Below, one piece after another: positions 54,083-62,437 of a stretch of 64,000 nucleotides of DNA. This stretch comes from Flavobacteriaceae bacterium (lineage in GTDB: Bacteria; Bacteroidota; Bacteroidia; Flavobacteriales; Flavobacteriaceae). The notes beneath the pieces were generated by a model, which saw nothing but the letters and a program-made list of their open reading frames with translations, did no database searches and had not been told where the DNA came from. A program made the translations under genes and the position numbers. Each line of letters starts with the position of its first letter. The first letter of the stretch is position 1. The stretch spans positions 124,001 through 188,000 of the forward strand of contig JAITMD010000003.1 in assembly GCA_031277535.1 (NCBI GenBank), given 5' to 3'.

Positions 54083-54943
54083 ATGAGTGAAATATTTATT
54101 TGGGATATAAACCCAGAAATGATTGTAATAGGAGGTATCCCTGTTAGATATTATGGATTATTATTTGCTTTAGGAATGATATTGGGTTATAATATTGTGA
54201 AGTATATTTTAAAAAAGGAGAGAATTAATTTACGCTACTTAGATATTTTATTGGTTTATATTGTAGTAGGAACTCTTGTAGGAGCAAGATTAGGTCACTG
54301 TTTATTTTATGATTTTGATTATTATTCAAAACATTTATTAGAAATTATTATTCCATTTCAAGAAATAGATGATAGTTATAAGTTTGTTGGATTCATGGGA
54401 CTTGCAAGTCATGGAGGAGCAATAGGTGTACTGACAGCTATAGGATTATTTTGTAAAAAGTATCAAGTTGGATTCTTTTGGGTATTAGATAGAATAGCTT
54501 TAGGGGTACCAATAGTTGGAGCTTTTATTCGATTTGGTAATTTTATGAATTCAGAAATATATGGTAAACCTACAGATGGGAGTTGGGGAATAATATTTGC
54601 AAATGACGATATGATTCCTCGTCATCCAACACAATTATATGAGGCTTTTGGTTATATTTTAGCAGGTCTTTTTTTACTTCTTATGTATAAGTATGGTAAA
54701 GTCAACAATAATGGAGTGTTGTTTGGTTATTTTTTAATTTTAATGTTTAGTACTCGTTTTATTTTGGAGTTTTTCAAAGAAAATCAAGTTGATTTTGAAC
54801 AAGGAATGTTATTTAATATGGGGCAATGGTTAAGTGTACCATTTATTATAATAGGAATTGTAATATTAATATTTCAATCGAAATTAAAACATATAAGTGA
54901 TTTTAATCCTGAAAAATTAAATGTTAAGAATAGTGTAGAATAA
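54083..54943 (+). CDS. lgt: Prolipoprotein diacylglyceryl transferase
   Basis: The inner-membrane enzyme that attaches diacylglycerol from phosphatidylglycerol to the lipobox cysteine, the first step in maturing the many lipoproteins of this window. It has 286 residues with about seven membrane spans. Signature GRFGNFMNSEIYG-type segment is present (RFGNFMNSEIYGKPT), with PVRYYGLLFALGMILGY at the start and RHPTQLYEAFGY. Monocistronic with a strong terminator. Confidence 0.95.
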   Translation: MSEIFIWDINPEMIVIGGIPVRYYGLLFALGMILGYNIVKYILKKERINLRYLDILLVYIVVGTLVGARLGHCLFYDFDYYSKHLLEIIIPFQEIDDSYKFVGFMGLASHGGAIGVLTAIGLFCKKYQVGFFWVLDRIALGVPIVGAFIRFGNFMNSEIYGKPTDGSWGIIFANDDMIPRHPTQLYEAFGYILAGLFLLLMYKYGKVNNNGVLFGYFLILMFSTRFILEFFKENQVDFEQGMLFNMGQWLSVPFIIIGIVILIFQSKLKHISDFNPEKLNVKNSVE

Positions 54944-54946
54944 ATA

Positions 54947-54986
54947 AATTAAAAAAGGAGATTATTTTTGATCTCCTTTTTTAATT
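54947..54986 (+). terminator. Terminator after lgt
   Basis: 16-bp arms AATTAAAAAAGGAGAT and its complement, loop of 8 bases. Confidence 0.85.
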
Positions 54987-55082
54987 GTAAAGTTTTATTG
55001 ATTTAATCTTTTTAGATTAAAAGATATTTATATATTTCTGAAAATTAAAGGTTTGGAATAATTTTTCAGACTTTTAAAGATA

Positions 55083-56180
55083 TTATTGCTCAATTGTTGT
55101 AGGAGTATGAGATGGAACTGAAATAGTATTAATAGAATCTCTTACTGTACCACGTGTTGAATAAGTATTTCCATAAGAATTAGATGTTACTGGAACATCT
55201 TTTATTATTGGAATTGCGGGAATATAGAATATAGTTTCCCATTCAGCAGGGCGTTTAGATTCAGCAGAAGATTTTCTTAATTTTAAAATGGTTGGTCTAT
55301 CACTTACTACACTTACATCTCCCCTTGTAATAGCATGATTAATTTCTATTAGACCAGCTTTAAGATGTGCATAATGTCCCTTAAATATCGTTTCAAAATA
55401 ACTATTTCCTTTTATTTCTCCGATTTTAAATATTTCTTCTTCGTTTAAGAATAATTTTTCTTTAATAGGTAAGGCAAAGTCAAAAGAAATTGATTTGTTT
55501 CCTAAACTATTGCGTAAAATGATAAAAGGAGTATCTGTAATTGTAATATCATTAATTGAACAGAAGTTTCGTAGTTTTTTGTCTAATTTAACTATATCTG
55601 TTTCAAATGTGCCCATATCAGTAGTGGAACTAATATATAAATATTTACTTCCTTTAATATTTTTGATACCATTGGTTTCTATTTCATAATTCTTATATTG
55701 CTTTATAAAATAGACAATCAGTGCATTAATATTTTTATCAATAGATTGTGAGGCTACATCACTTGGTGTACCATAAAAGAAAGTCGATATCTTTGTTTGT
55801 AAGTCTAAATCCCCTTCAAAAGTAAAAGTTACATTTGTTTTTTTACCATTCGGCTTGAATTTCCAAACGAGGTTTGATATTTTTTGATCTTTAAGGATAT
55901 CTTGAGATAAACTATCATAAGGATGATTATACTCTTGTCTTATTTGATAATTACCAATTTTATCTATAGTAATATCATATACAGCATTTTCTTTTTTAGT
56001 AGTAGGTATCCAATCATTCCAATTATCAATATTGTGAATGTATTCATAGATAACAGGTTGTGGAGCATCAAGTGTAAATGTTTTATGTACTTTGAATTCT
56101 CCACTTTGTGTTAGAATAAAAACAGTTAATGAAATTGTAAATAACAATAATAGTAACAAGAAATATTTTAATATCCTCAT
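55083..56180 (-). CDS. Membrane-anchored SRPBCC plus GyrI-like protein
   Basis: 365 residues. One N-terminal membrane anchor (about 5-25) is followed by an SRPBCC/polyketide-cyclase-like domain (about 28-160, FTLDAPQPVIYEYIHNIDNWNDWIP ... VWKFKPNGKKTNVTFTFEG). Next comes a GyrI-like/effector-binding-like domain (about 165-325, YLYISSTTDMGTFETDIVKLDKKL ... HAHL-like GHYAHLKAGL), then a Ser/Thr-rich disordered tail. Both domains bind hydrophobic ligands in other proteins. It is exported but anchored, so it probably faces the periplasm. The function is unknown. It is followed 23 bases upstream by a small two-TM protein on the same strand. Confidence 0.72.
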   Translation of the reverse strand: MRILKYFLLLLLLFTISLTVFILTQSGEFKVHKTFTLDAPQPVIYEYIHNIDNWNDWIPTTKKENAVYDITIDKIGNYQIRQEYNHPYDSLSQDILKDQKISNLVWKFKPNGKKTNVTFTFEGDLDLQTKISTFFYGTPSDVASQSIDKNINALIVYFIKQYKNYEIETNGIKNIKGSKYLYISSTTDMGTFETDIVKLDKKLRNFCSINDITITDTPFIILRNSLGNKSISFDFALPIKEKLFLNEEEIFKIGEIKGNSYFETIFKGHYAHLKAGLIEINHAITRGDVSVVSDRPTILKLRKSSAESKRPAEWETIFYIPAIPIIKDVPVTSNSYGNTYSTRGTVRDSINTISVPSHTPTTIEQ

Positions 56181-56203
56181 AATAGCTTCAACAAATATTT
56201 AGC

Positions 56204-56389
56204 TTATTTTAAAAAGTTTTTTAGAACAAAAAGAGAACCTATAAAAGCTAAGAAAGCCAATAATATCCATAATCTGTTTTTGTAATAAACACGGTGTAAG
56301 TTTAAATCTTTTCTATACATTACAATTAATACAATTGTAAAGGAAATAATGAAGAATATAGCAAAGTAAATTTGACCTTGAGTAAACAT
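56204..56389 (-). CDS. Small two-span membrane protein
   Basis: 61 residues, MFTQGQIYFAIFFIISFTIVLIV then a basic loop (MYRKDLNLHRVYYKNR) and a second span (LWILLAFLAFIGSLFVL) ending KNFLK. Both termini are probably on the same side. I recall very similar short proteins across flavobacteria, always unnamed. It is encoded between ilvE and the SRPBCC/GyrI gene with a 23-base gap to the latter, so the two may be co-expressed. The function is unknown. Confidence 0.75.
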   Translation of the reverse strand: MFTQGQIYFAIFFIISFTIVLIVMYRKDLNLHRVYYKNRLWILLAFLAFIGSLFVLKNFLK

Positions 56390-56436
56390 ATTTTATTTTT
56401 AAACAAAAGTAAGTAAAAAGGGGAAATAAAAAGCAT

Positions 56437-56466
56437 AAAAAAACGGCAGAACATCTGCCGTTTTTT
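56437..56466 (-). terminator. Terminator after ilvE
   Basis: AAAAAACGGCAGA / TCTGCCGTTTTTT with loop ACA, serving the minus-strand ilvE gene. Confidence 0.85.
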
Positions 56467-56488
56467 GAAAAGTATAATTTGTTTGAAA

Positions 56489-57562
56489 TTAAATTTTCTC
56501 TGTCCAATTGAAAGTATCTTCCAATTCTTTTTGCTGTATACCTTGTAATGCTGTTTTTAATTGAATTGCAAATGAATCCGCATCACTGATTTCAGGTAAA
56601 CCAAAATATTTTTCTTGGAATGCAAATCCTTCAATTTGTCCAATTGTAACTGCAGTACCAGCTCCAAATATTTCTTTTAATTCTCCTTTAGCATGAGCAT
56701 CTAATAAATCTTGAACTACAATTGATTTTACTTCAACATTCATTCCTTTACTCTTTGCGATATCAAGTAAACTTTTTCTTGTAACACCATCTAAGATACG
56801 CTCACTTGTAGGAGCAGTAATGATTGTATCTCCAATACGGAAGAATACATTCATTGTACCAGCTTCTTCTAATTTTGTATGAGTAGCATCATCAGTCCAA
56901 ATTACTTGTTGATAACCTGCTTCTTGTGCTAATTTAGTTGGATAGAATTGTCCAGCATAGTTCCCTGAACATTTCGTATAACCAACTCCTCCATTTGCAG
57001 CACGGCTGTAGTGTTCTGCAATTTGTACTTTTACTTTTCCTGAATAGTATGTACGAGCAGGAGAGCAGATAATACAGAACATGAATTCGCTTGATGGTCC
57101 TGCTACAACCCCTTCATGAGTACCAATCATAAATGGGCGAATATATAAAGCATTTCCTTTTCCTTTTTGAACCCAATCTTTATCAAGGTTTAATAAAGCT
57201 TTCAACCCATCCACAAAACGCTCTTCGTCAATGTGAGGCATTGCCATACGTTCAGCAGATTTATTGAAACGAGCCCAGTTTTCACGTGGACGGAACAACC
57301 ATACGTCATCATTTGAATCTTTGTAAGCTTTCATTCCTTCAAAAATTGCTTGTCCATAGTGGAATACATTGATAGAAGGTGCAAAAGACATTGGTCCATA
57401 AGGCTTAATTTCTACATCTCCCCATTGTCCGTCTTTATAGTGACATACTAACATGTGATCTGTGAATGTTGAACCAAATTTAATGTTTTCAAAGTCAATT
57501 GACCCGATGTTTGATTTCTCAATTTTTTGAATTTTGAAATCAACTTTTGATTGTGAATTCAT
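56489..57562 (-). CDS. ilvE: Branched-chain amino acid aminotransferase
   Basis: A PLP fold-type IV transaminase for Leu/Ile/Val, 357 residues, the eukaryote-like longer class. The PLP lysine is in GYTKCSGNYAG, the glutamate in KLEEAGTMNVFF, and substrate motifs INVFHYGQAIFEGMKAY and IRPFMIGTHEG are canonical. TAAATTTG on the minus strand (57645-57638) is a candidate -7 box with a leader of about 70 bases. Monocistronic with terminator 56437-56466. Confidence 0.93.
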   Translation of the reverse strand: MNSQSKVDFKIQKIEKSNIGSIDFENIKFGSTFTDHMLVCHYKDGQWGDVEIKPYGPMSFAPSINVFHYGQAIFEGMKAYKDSNDDVWLFRPRENWARFNKSAERMAMPHIDEERFVDGLKALLNLDKDWVQKGKGNALYIRPFMIGTHEGVVAGPSSEFMFCIICSPARTYYSGKVKVQIAEHYSRAANGGVGYTKCSGNYAGQFYPTKLAQEAGYQQVIWTDDATHTKLEEAGTMNVFFRIGDTIITAPTSERILDGVTRKSLLDIAKSKGMNVEVKSIVVQDLLDAHAKGELKEIFGAGTAVTIGQIEGFAFQEKYFGLPEISDADSFAIQLKTALQGIQQKELEDTFNWTEKI

Positions 57563-57827
57563 TGCTATAATGTTTTTTTAATGTTGTTGTCGTTAAATAT
57601 TAATTGTCGCAATTTATAGAAAAAATTGAAGACATTACAAATTTAGCAAAAAAAGTATGAAAGGTGTATGTTTGATTGAGGAATAATGATATGACTTTGC
57701 TTTTTTTTGTTTAATTAATTTTTTTAAGTGTATTTCAGTAATATCTATAGGGAGTTTTAGCAAATCAATACAGATTAGTAGTAAATTTTGAAGTACATTT
57801 GAGCCAATCAAATATTATACTTATAAA

Positions 57828-58355
57828 ATGAAAAAAATAGTTCTATCTATTTGTATATGTTCTTTATTATTAGTTAGTTGTAAAAAGGAATCTAACAGAG
57901 AAACGATTGGTCAAGAAAGTAATTTAGTTAATTACGAAATGTTTGGACGAAATGTAGTGACTGGTGGTAAGGATGTTTTATCTGCATCTGATATGCTAAC
58001 TAAATTTAAGAACCTTCAAGAAGGAGATACATTGAATGTAAAGTTTGCATCTACAATAGTTGAGGTCTGCCAGAAAAAGGGATGTTGGATGAATGTAGAT
58101 TTAGGAAATGATGAGCAAACATTTGTTAAGTTTAAAGATTATGAGTTTTTTGCTCCAATGGATGCGAAAGATCACAAAGTAATATTAGATGGAAAGGCAT
58201 TTATATCTGTTGTGTCTATAGATGATTTAAAACACTATGCAAAAGATGCTGGAAAAAGTGATTTTGAAATTGAACAAATAACAGAACCAGAAGTAACATA
58301 TTCTTTTGTTGCAAATGGAATTGCTATAGATAGTAATAAAGGTGAGAAGAAATAG
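57828..58355 (+). CDS. DUF4920 family lipoprotein
   Basis: A 175-residue lipoprotein. The signal ends LLLVSC, followed by KKES. The conserved core has VEVCQKKGCWMNVDL (Cys-x4-Cys-Trp-Met), GxxVKFKDYEFFAPMD and GKAFISVVSIDDLKHYA, the hallmark of the DUF4920 family, which is common in Bacteroidetes. The Cys pair and the neighbouring haem-motif protein suggest a redox or metal role; that is inference. TACATTTG (57794-57801) is a candidate -7 box. It overlaps the next gene by 14 bases. Confidence 0.85.
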   Translation: MKKIVLSICICSLLLVSCKKESNRETIGQESNLVNYEMFGRNVVTGGKDVLSASDMLTKFKNLQEGDTLNVKFASTIVEVCQKKGCWMNVDLGNDEQTFVKFKDYEFFAPMDAKDHKVILDGKAFISVVSIDDLKHYAKDAGKSDFEIEQITEPEVTYSFVANGIAIDSNKGEKK

Positions 58356-58797
58356 GTTAATCAATTATTTTGTACTGTTCAGTATTTTGCTTTTAGTAGG
58401 GTGCAAGAAGAAGGTAGAAGCAGAAGATGTTTCTTCAATAAAGAAATCTAAAGAATTTAATATGTATCAGATGTCTGAAATGTCTATTTTAATGGAACAG
58501 ATGTATATAGATAATATGCGTATTAAAAATGCAATACTGAATGATGAAACAAAGTTTGAACATTTTCCCGAATTGCATAAGCGAATATTTATAGCTAAGC
58601 TTACAGAACCTTCAGATAGAGATGTTTTTTTTGAGAGCGAGGCGCAGAAATTTATAGCCATGGAAGAAAAGTTTTATCAAAGTAAAGCAGAAGCTCTAAA
58701 AACTAATTTCAATGAAATTGTAAATTCTTGTATTGCTTGTCATGAGAAGAAATGTGGAGGACCTATTGTAAGAATTAAGAAACTATATATACCATAA
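58342..58797 (+). CDS. Cytochrome c'-like mono-haem lipoprotein
   Basis: A 151-residue lipoprotein (lipobox Cys21 in LLLVGC) with GTG start inside the DUF4920 gene. The mature part is nearly all helical, and the haem-binding motif CIACH (130-134) is close to the C-terminus, followed by EKKCGGPIVRIKK. A helix bundle with a terminal CxxCH is the layout of cytochrome c'/c556, but the extra Cys and the CGGP segment differ. It lies between DUF4920 and mnmD in one operon. The function is unknown; electron transfer or gas sensing are possibilities. Confidence 0.75.
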   Translation: MRRNRLINYFVLFSILLLVGCKKKVEAEDVSSIKKSKEFNMYQMSEMSILMEQMYIDNMRIKNAILNDETKFEHFPELHKRIFIAKLTEPSDRDVFFESEAQKFIAMEEKFYQSKAEALKTNFNEIVNSCIACHEKKCGGPIVRIKKLYIP

Positions 58798-58798
58798 G

Positions 58799-59464
58799 GT
58801 GAAAAGAAATATTATAACTACTTCAGATGGTTCGTCTTCGATTAGAATAGAAGAGTGGGGAGAAACATATCATTCTATACATGGTGCAGTGCAAGAGGCT
58901 ACACATGTATATTTAATGAATGGATTTTATAAAATAAATAAAGAATCTTTCAAAATTTTAGAAATGGGTTTTGGAACTGGTTTAAATGCATATTTGACTT
59001 TTTTAGAAGCATTGAAAACTAATAAAAATATAGAATATCATAGTGTAGAAGGTTTTCCTTTAAGTCAAGAAGAATTTGAGAGTCTTAATTATAAATCGCT
59101 AACGGTTGATGAAAGTAAACAAGTCGTTTTTGATAGGATGCATTTAATAGAATGGGAAGAATTACATGAATTACATTCACAATTTACTTTAAGAAAGATT
59201 CATAATACATTTCAAGAAGTTCAATTAACTAATGATTATTTTGATTTGATTTATTTTGATGCTTTTGGATACCCATTTCAACCTGAGTTATGGACAAAAG
59301 ATATTTTTGAAAAAATGTATAATTGTTTACAAGTAAATGGAGTTTTAGTTACTTATGCTTGTCGTTCTACTATAAAAAGAGCAATGAAAGTAGCTGGTTT
59401 TGAAATTGAGGTTTGTCCAGGACCTCCAGGAAAGAGAGAAATGTCTATAGCTTATAAACGATAA
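58799..59464 (+). CDS. mnmD: tRNA 5-methylaminomethyl-2-thiouridine methyltransferase MnmD
   Basis: The stand-alone methyltransferase half of MnmC (former DUF752) that completes mnm5s2U34 in tRNAs, 221 residues. It begins with GTG one base after the previous stop. Features: ATHVYLMNGFYK, SAM motif LEMGFGTGLNAYLT, acidic motif and YFDAFGYPFQPELWT (counterpart of the DGFAPxxNPxxW motif), GVLVTYACRSTIKRAMKVAGFEI, and the ending PGPPGKREMSIAYKR. Translationally linked to the cytochrome-like gene above it. Confidence 0.92.
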   Translation: MKRNIITTSDGSSSIRIEEWGETYHSIHGAVQEATHVYLMNGFYKINKESFKILEMGFGTGLNAYLTFLEALKTNKNIEYHSVEGFPLSQEEFESLNYKSLTVDESKQVVFDRMHLIEWEELHELHSQFTLRKIHNTFQEVQLTNDYFDLIYFDAFGYPFQPELWTKDIFEKMYNCLQVNGVLVTYACRSTIKRAMKVAGFEIEVCPGPPGKREMSIAYKR

Positions 59465-59580
59465 TTTAGTGATAAGTGTTAAATTAATGTTTAGTAATTG
59501 TGAAAAATGACAGTTTTAATATTATTGTTTATTTAATTATTAAAATTTTTAATTAATGTTTTTCTGTTTAAGTTATTGCC

Positions 59581-59588
59581 TATCTTTG
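59581..59588 (+). promoter_or_regulatory. -7 box of 66-residue gene copy 3
   Basis: TATCTTTG, an exact TAnnTTTG match, 24 bases before the ATG at 59613. It excludes the longer in-frame start at 59556. Confidence 0.45.
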
Positions 59589-59612
59589 GTCTCGTTGAAA
59601 AAGAGAAAAATT

Positions 59613-59813
59613 ATGGACAAACGTAATATGTTTGATTATGCTAGAATAATTCTTGAGAATGTTAGTTTTGATCCAGAACTATTTTATAAAGAGTTGAAAA
59701 AAGCTATCACACATCTTTTGCCTTATGATGTAGAAAAATTATTTAAATGGGTTGTTGGTTATGTTGAACATAAACCTGAATTACAAGAGTCATTAAGTCT
59801 TATTGAAGAATAA
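59613..59813 (+). CDS. 66-residue protein of unknown function, copy 3
   Basis: Third copy, 12 kb from the first two, exactly 66 residues (MDKRNMFDYARIILENVSFD...). By hand, 48 of 66 residues match copy 2, including LENVSFDP, LFYKEL, HLLPYDVE, KWV, GYV and KPEL. It has its own promoter (59581-59588) and a strong terminator (59812-59855), so it is an independent unit. All three copies keep the same length and order, which argues for conserved function rather than decay. The function is unknown. Confidence 0.85.
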   Translation: MDKRNMFDYARIILENVSFDPELFYKELKKAITHLLPYDVEKLFKWVVGYVEHKPELQESLSLIEE

Positions 59814-59855
59814 AAAAAGAGTCATTCATCAAATAAATTGAATGACTCTTTTTTA
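59812..59855 (+). terminator. Terminator after 66-residue gene copy 3
   Basis: AAAAAAGAGTCATTCA / TGAATGACTCTTTTTT with an AT-rich loop. Confidence 0.85.
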
Positions 59856-60058
59856 TTAGTCTATTAATAATGTATACTGTTGTAAATTAATTATTAAGAG
59901 TTTTAACTGTCTTGTTGTAAATAATTGTTTGATTATGATTAATAATCAAAAGCTTCAAGGAAAATAGGTTTACTTATTTAATTGATTAAATTATTTTGAA
60001 TTGCTTGTTATAAGCTGTGTTTTTTTATTAATATCTTTGAATATAATAAGATTTTAGA

Positions 60059-60619
60059 ATGGTTATATATATAAAAAACATGGTATGTGCTCGCTGTAAA
60101 ATGGCAGTTGAATCACTTTTTAAAGGAATGGAAATTACTCCTATAATAATAGAATTAGGAGAAGTACATCTTCATGAAGAATTAAATAGAAAACAACTAA
60201 CTCAGTTAGAAGAAAAACTATATGAAATCGGTTTTGAATTATTAGATGATAAGCGAAGTAAATTAGTAATGAAAATAAAGAGTGTTTTAATTACTCTTAT
60301 ACAAGATGCTAATGGCTATTTGGAAACTCCTCTTTCAGTGTTTGTTAGTGAGCAGGTTGGGCAAGACTATAATAGTTTAAGTCAATTATTTTCACAATTA
60401 GAATCTACTACAATAGAACAATATTATATTTTATTGAAAATAGAACGTGTAAAAGAATTACTGGTATATGATGAATTAAGTTTGAAGGAGATTGCTTTTC
60501 AGTTAAATTATAGTAGTGTCGCTCATTTAAGTACACAATTTAAAAAAGTAACAGGACTGACACCTACTCATTTTAAATCTTTAAGGCATAATAGAAGAGA
60601 GCTTATCGATAAATTATAG
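60059..60619 (+). CDS. AraC family regulator with HMA-like metal-binding N-terminus
   Basis: A 186-residue regulator. Residues 1-65 look like a heavy-metal-associated domain (YIKNMVCARCKMAVESLF, with CARC at 10-13 in place of the usual MxCxxC loop, ending with a ...YEIGFEL strand). Residues 80-180 carry an AraC HTH (VKELLVYDELSLKEIAFQLNYSSVAHLSTQFKKVTGLTPTHFKSL). This fusion resembles metal-responsive regulators annotated as AraC in Bacteroidetes and suggests copper or zinc sensing. No metal exporter lies beside it. TATCTTTG (60032-60039) is a candidate -7 box. Confidence 0.85.
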   Translation: MVIYIKNMVCARCKMAVESLFKGMEITPIIIELGEVHLHEELNRKQLTQLEEKLYEIGFELLDDKRSKLVMKIKSVLITLIQDANGYLETPLSVFVSEQVGQDYNSLSQLFSQLESTTIEQYYILLKIERVKELLVYDELSLKEIAFQLNYSSVAHLSTQFKKVTGLTPTHFKSLRHNRRELIDKL

Positions 60620-60776
60620 AAAAGTATTCTTCTTTCTATAAAAGAAATGCTAAATTATATGATGAACGATTCTAATTGATTTTTTTTTGATGTTTGAATT
60701 AACAAATTTGTTATTTGTATTTCGTAATTACATTACTTAACGATATTTTTGTACTTATTATAAAAATAAGATAGTA

Positions 60777-61775
60777 ATGTATTATTCTTTTATTATTCCT
60801 GTTTATAATAGGCCAGAAGAAATTGATGAGTTGTTAGCAAGTTTAGTAGTACAACAATATAAAGAAAAGTTTGAGGTTGTAATAGTAGAAGATGGTTCAA
60901 CTATAGATTGTCAGAAAATAGTCGAAAAGTATAATCAGTCTCTTCAAATATCCTACTATTATAAAACTAATTCAGGACCAGGTGCTTCCAGAAATTACGG
61001 CATGGAGCGTGCACAAGGTGAATACTATATTATTTTGGATTCGGATTGTATTATCCCCCCTCAATATTTAGTAGAGGTTGATCAGTATTTAAAGGAGGCT
61101 TATGTAGATTGTTTTGGAGGACCAGATAATGCTTTAGATAGTTTTTCTGATGTTCAAAAAGCAATTAATTTTTCGATGACTTCTTTTTTAACGACTGGAG
61201 GTATTCGTGGTGCGAATGAAAGAATAGCAAAGTTTCAACCTCGTAGCTTTAATATGGGAATCTCAAAAAAGGCTTTTCAAGAGTCACAAGGCTTTGGGAA
61301 TATACATCCAGGAGAAGATCCTGATTTGACTATTCGGTTATGGAAGATGGGATATACTACAGAGTTATTTCCTAATGCATTTGTTTATCATAAAAGAAGA
61401 ATAGATTGGAATAAATTTTATATACAAGTAAATAAATTTGGAAAGGCACGACCTATTTTAGATCAACGTTACCCAGAATACTCTAAATCTTTTTACTTTT
61501 TCCCAAGTTTATTTATTCTTGGTTTAATAGGAAGCTTGGTTCTTTTTGTAGATGGTTTTAGTTTGTTTATAAAATTGTATTTGTTGTATTTCTTATTTGT
61601 ATTTGTTTTAGGAAGTATACAAAACAAAAGTTTTAAGATAGGTATTTATGCTGTTTATGCTGTTTTTGTACAATTTTTAGGATATGGTATGGGTTTTGTT
61701 AAATCTCTTTATATATTAAGGGTAAAAAAACAGAAAGCAGAAGAAGGTTTATCAGAAATGTTTTTTAAGAAATAA
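60777..61775 (+). CDS. Glycosyltransferase family 2, membrane-attached
   Basis: A 332-residue inverting glycosyltransferase. The GT-A fold begins IIPVYNRPEEIDELLASL, with the nucleotide/metal motif DSD in YIILDSDCIIPP and the acceptor-base region GEDPDLTIRLWKMGY. Two or three C-terminal membrane spans (about 240-308) anchor it, and a basic tail follows. It would transfer a sugar from a nucleotide-sugar to a lipid or polymer on the inner face. TATTTTTG (60744-60751) is a candidate -7 box. It begins a run with coaE (3-base gap). The sugar is unknown. Confidence 0.9.
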   Translation: MYYSFIIPVYNRPEEIDELLASLVVQQYKEKFEVVIVEDGSTIDCQKIVEKYNQSLQISYYYKTNSGPGASRNYGMERAQGEYYIILDSDCIIPPQYLVEVDQYLKEAYVDCFGGPDNALDSFSDVQKAINFSMTSFLTTGGIRGANERIAKFQPRSFNMGISKKAFQESQGFGNIHPGEDPDLTIRLWKMGYTTELFPNAFVYHKRRIDWNKFYIQVNKFGKARPILDQRYPEYSKSFYFFPSLFILGLIGSLVLFVDGFSLFIKLYLLYFLFVFVLGSIQNKSFKIGIYAVYAVFVQFLGYGMGFVKSLYILRVKKQKAEEGLSEMFFKK

Positions 61776-61778
61776 ATT

Positions 61779-62375
61779 ATGACATTAATAGTAGGACTTA
61801 CAGGAGGAATAGGAAGTGGAAAATCATATGTAGGAAAAATATTTGAAGAATATGGTGTACCTATTTATATTTCTGATGAAAGAGCAAAACAGTTAATGAA
61901 TAAGACAGAGGTAGTAAAAGCAGTGCAAGCAATTTTTTCTGAGAATGTTATTGTAGATGGTAAGTTAGATAGAAGTAAGATACGAGAAATAGTATTTAAA
62001 GACGCTAATTTATTAGAACAATTAAATAAGGTTATACACCCATTAGTAAGAAAAGATTTTGTAGATTGGGTTGAACAACATAAAGAATCTCCTTTTATTT
62101 TAAAAGAAAGTGCTATTTTATTTGAGAATGGTTTAGAGAAAGATTGTGATTATATCATCTTAATAACTGCTCCTGAGGAGCTTCGAATAAAAAGAGTAAT
62201 GAAACGAGATAATGTGGATGAAGAGAATATTCGTGAAATTATCAATGTTCAAATGAAAGATGAAGATAAAATTCGTAAAAGTGATTATGTAATTGTGAAT
62301 TCTGACGATAATTTCATAAAAAAAGAGGTTCTGTCAGTTGTAAAAGCCCTTAATTTGAAAAATAATTCAATTTAG
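61779..62375 (+). CDS. coaE: Dephospho-CoA kinase
   Basis: Final step of coenzyme A synthesis: phosphorylates the 3'-hydroxyl of dephospho-CoA. It has 198 residues, standard length. The P-loop is GLTGGIGSGKSYV (about residues 6-18), with VIHPLVRK, the LID-like region EELRIKRVMKRDNVDEENIREIINVQMKDEDKIRKSDYVIVNS. It starts 3 bases after the glycosyltransferase gene. Confidence 0.94.
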   Translation: MTLIVGLTGGIGSGKSYVGKIFEEYGVPIYISDERAKQLMNKTEVVKAVQAIFSENVIVDGKLDRSKIREIVFKDANLLEQLNKVIHPLVRKDFVDWVEQHKESPFILKESAILFENGLEKDCDYIILITAPEELRIKRVMKRDNVDEENIREIINVQMKDEDKIRKSDYVIVNSDDNFIKKEVLSVVKALNLKNNSI

Positions 62376-62397
62376 TTGGTTAATTTTATGTTAATGA

Positions 62398-62430
62398 TTG
62401 AGTGTTTTGTTTTTTTTAATGTTAATTTTG
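62398..62430 (+). promoter_or_regulatory. Promoter of the histidine kinase gene
   Basis: TTG (62398-62400), 22 bases, TAATTTTG (62423-62430), with the ATG 7 bases later, so the leader is very short. Confidence 0.45.
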
Positions 62431-62437
62431 AATAGTT

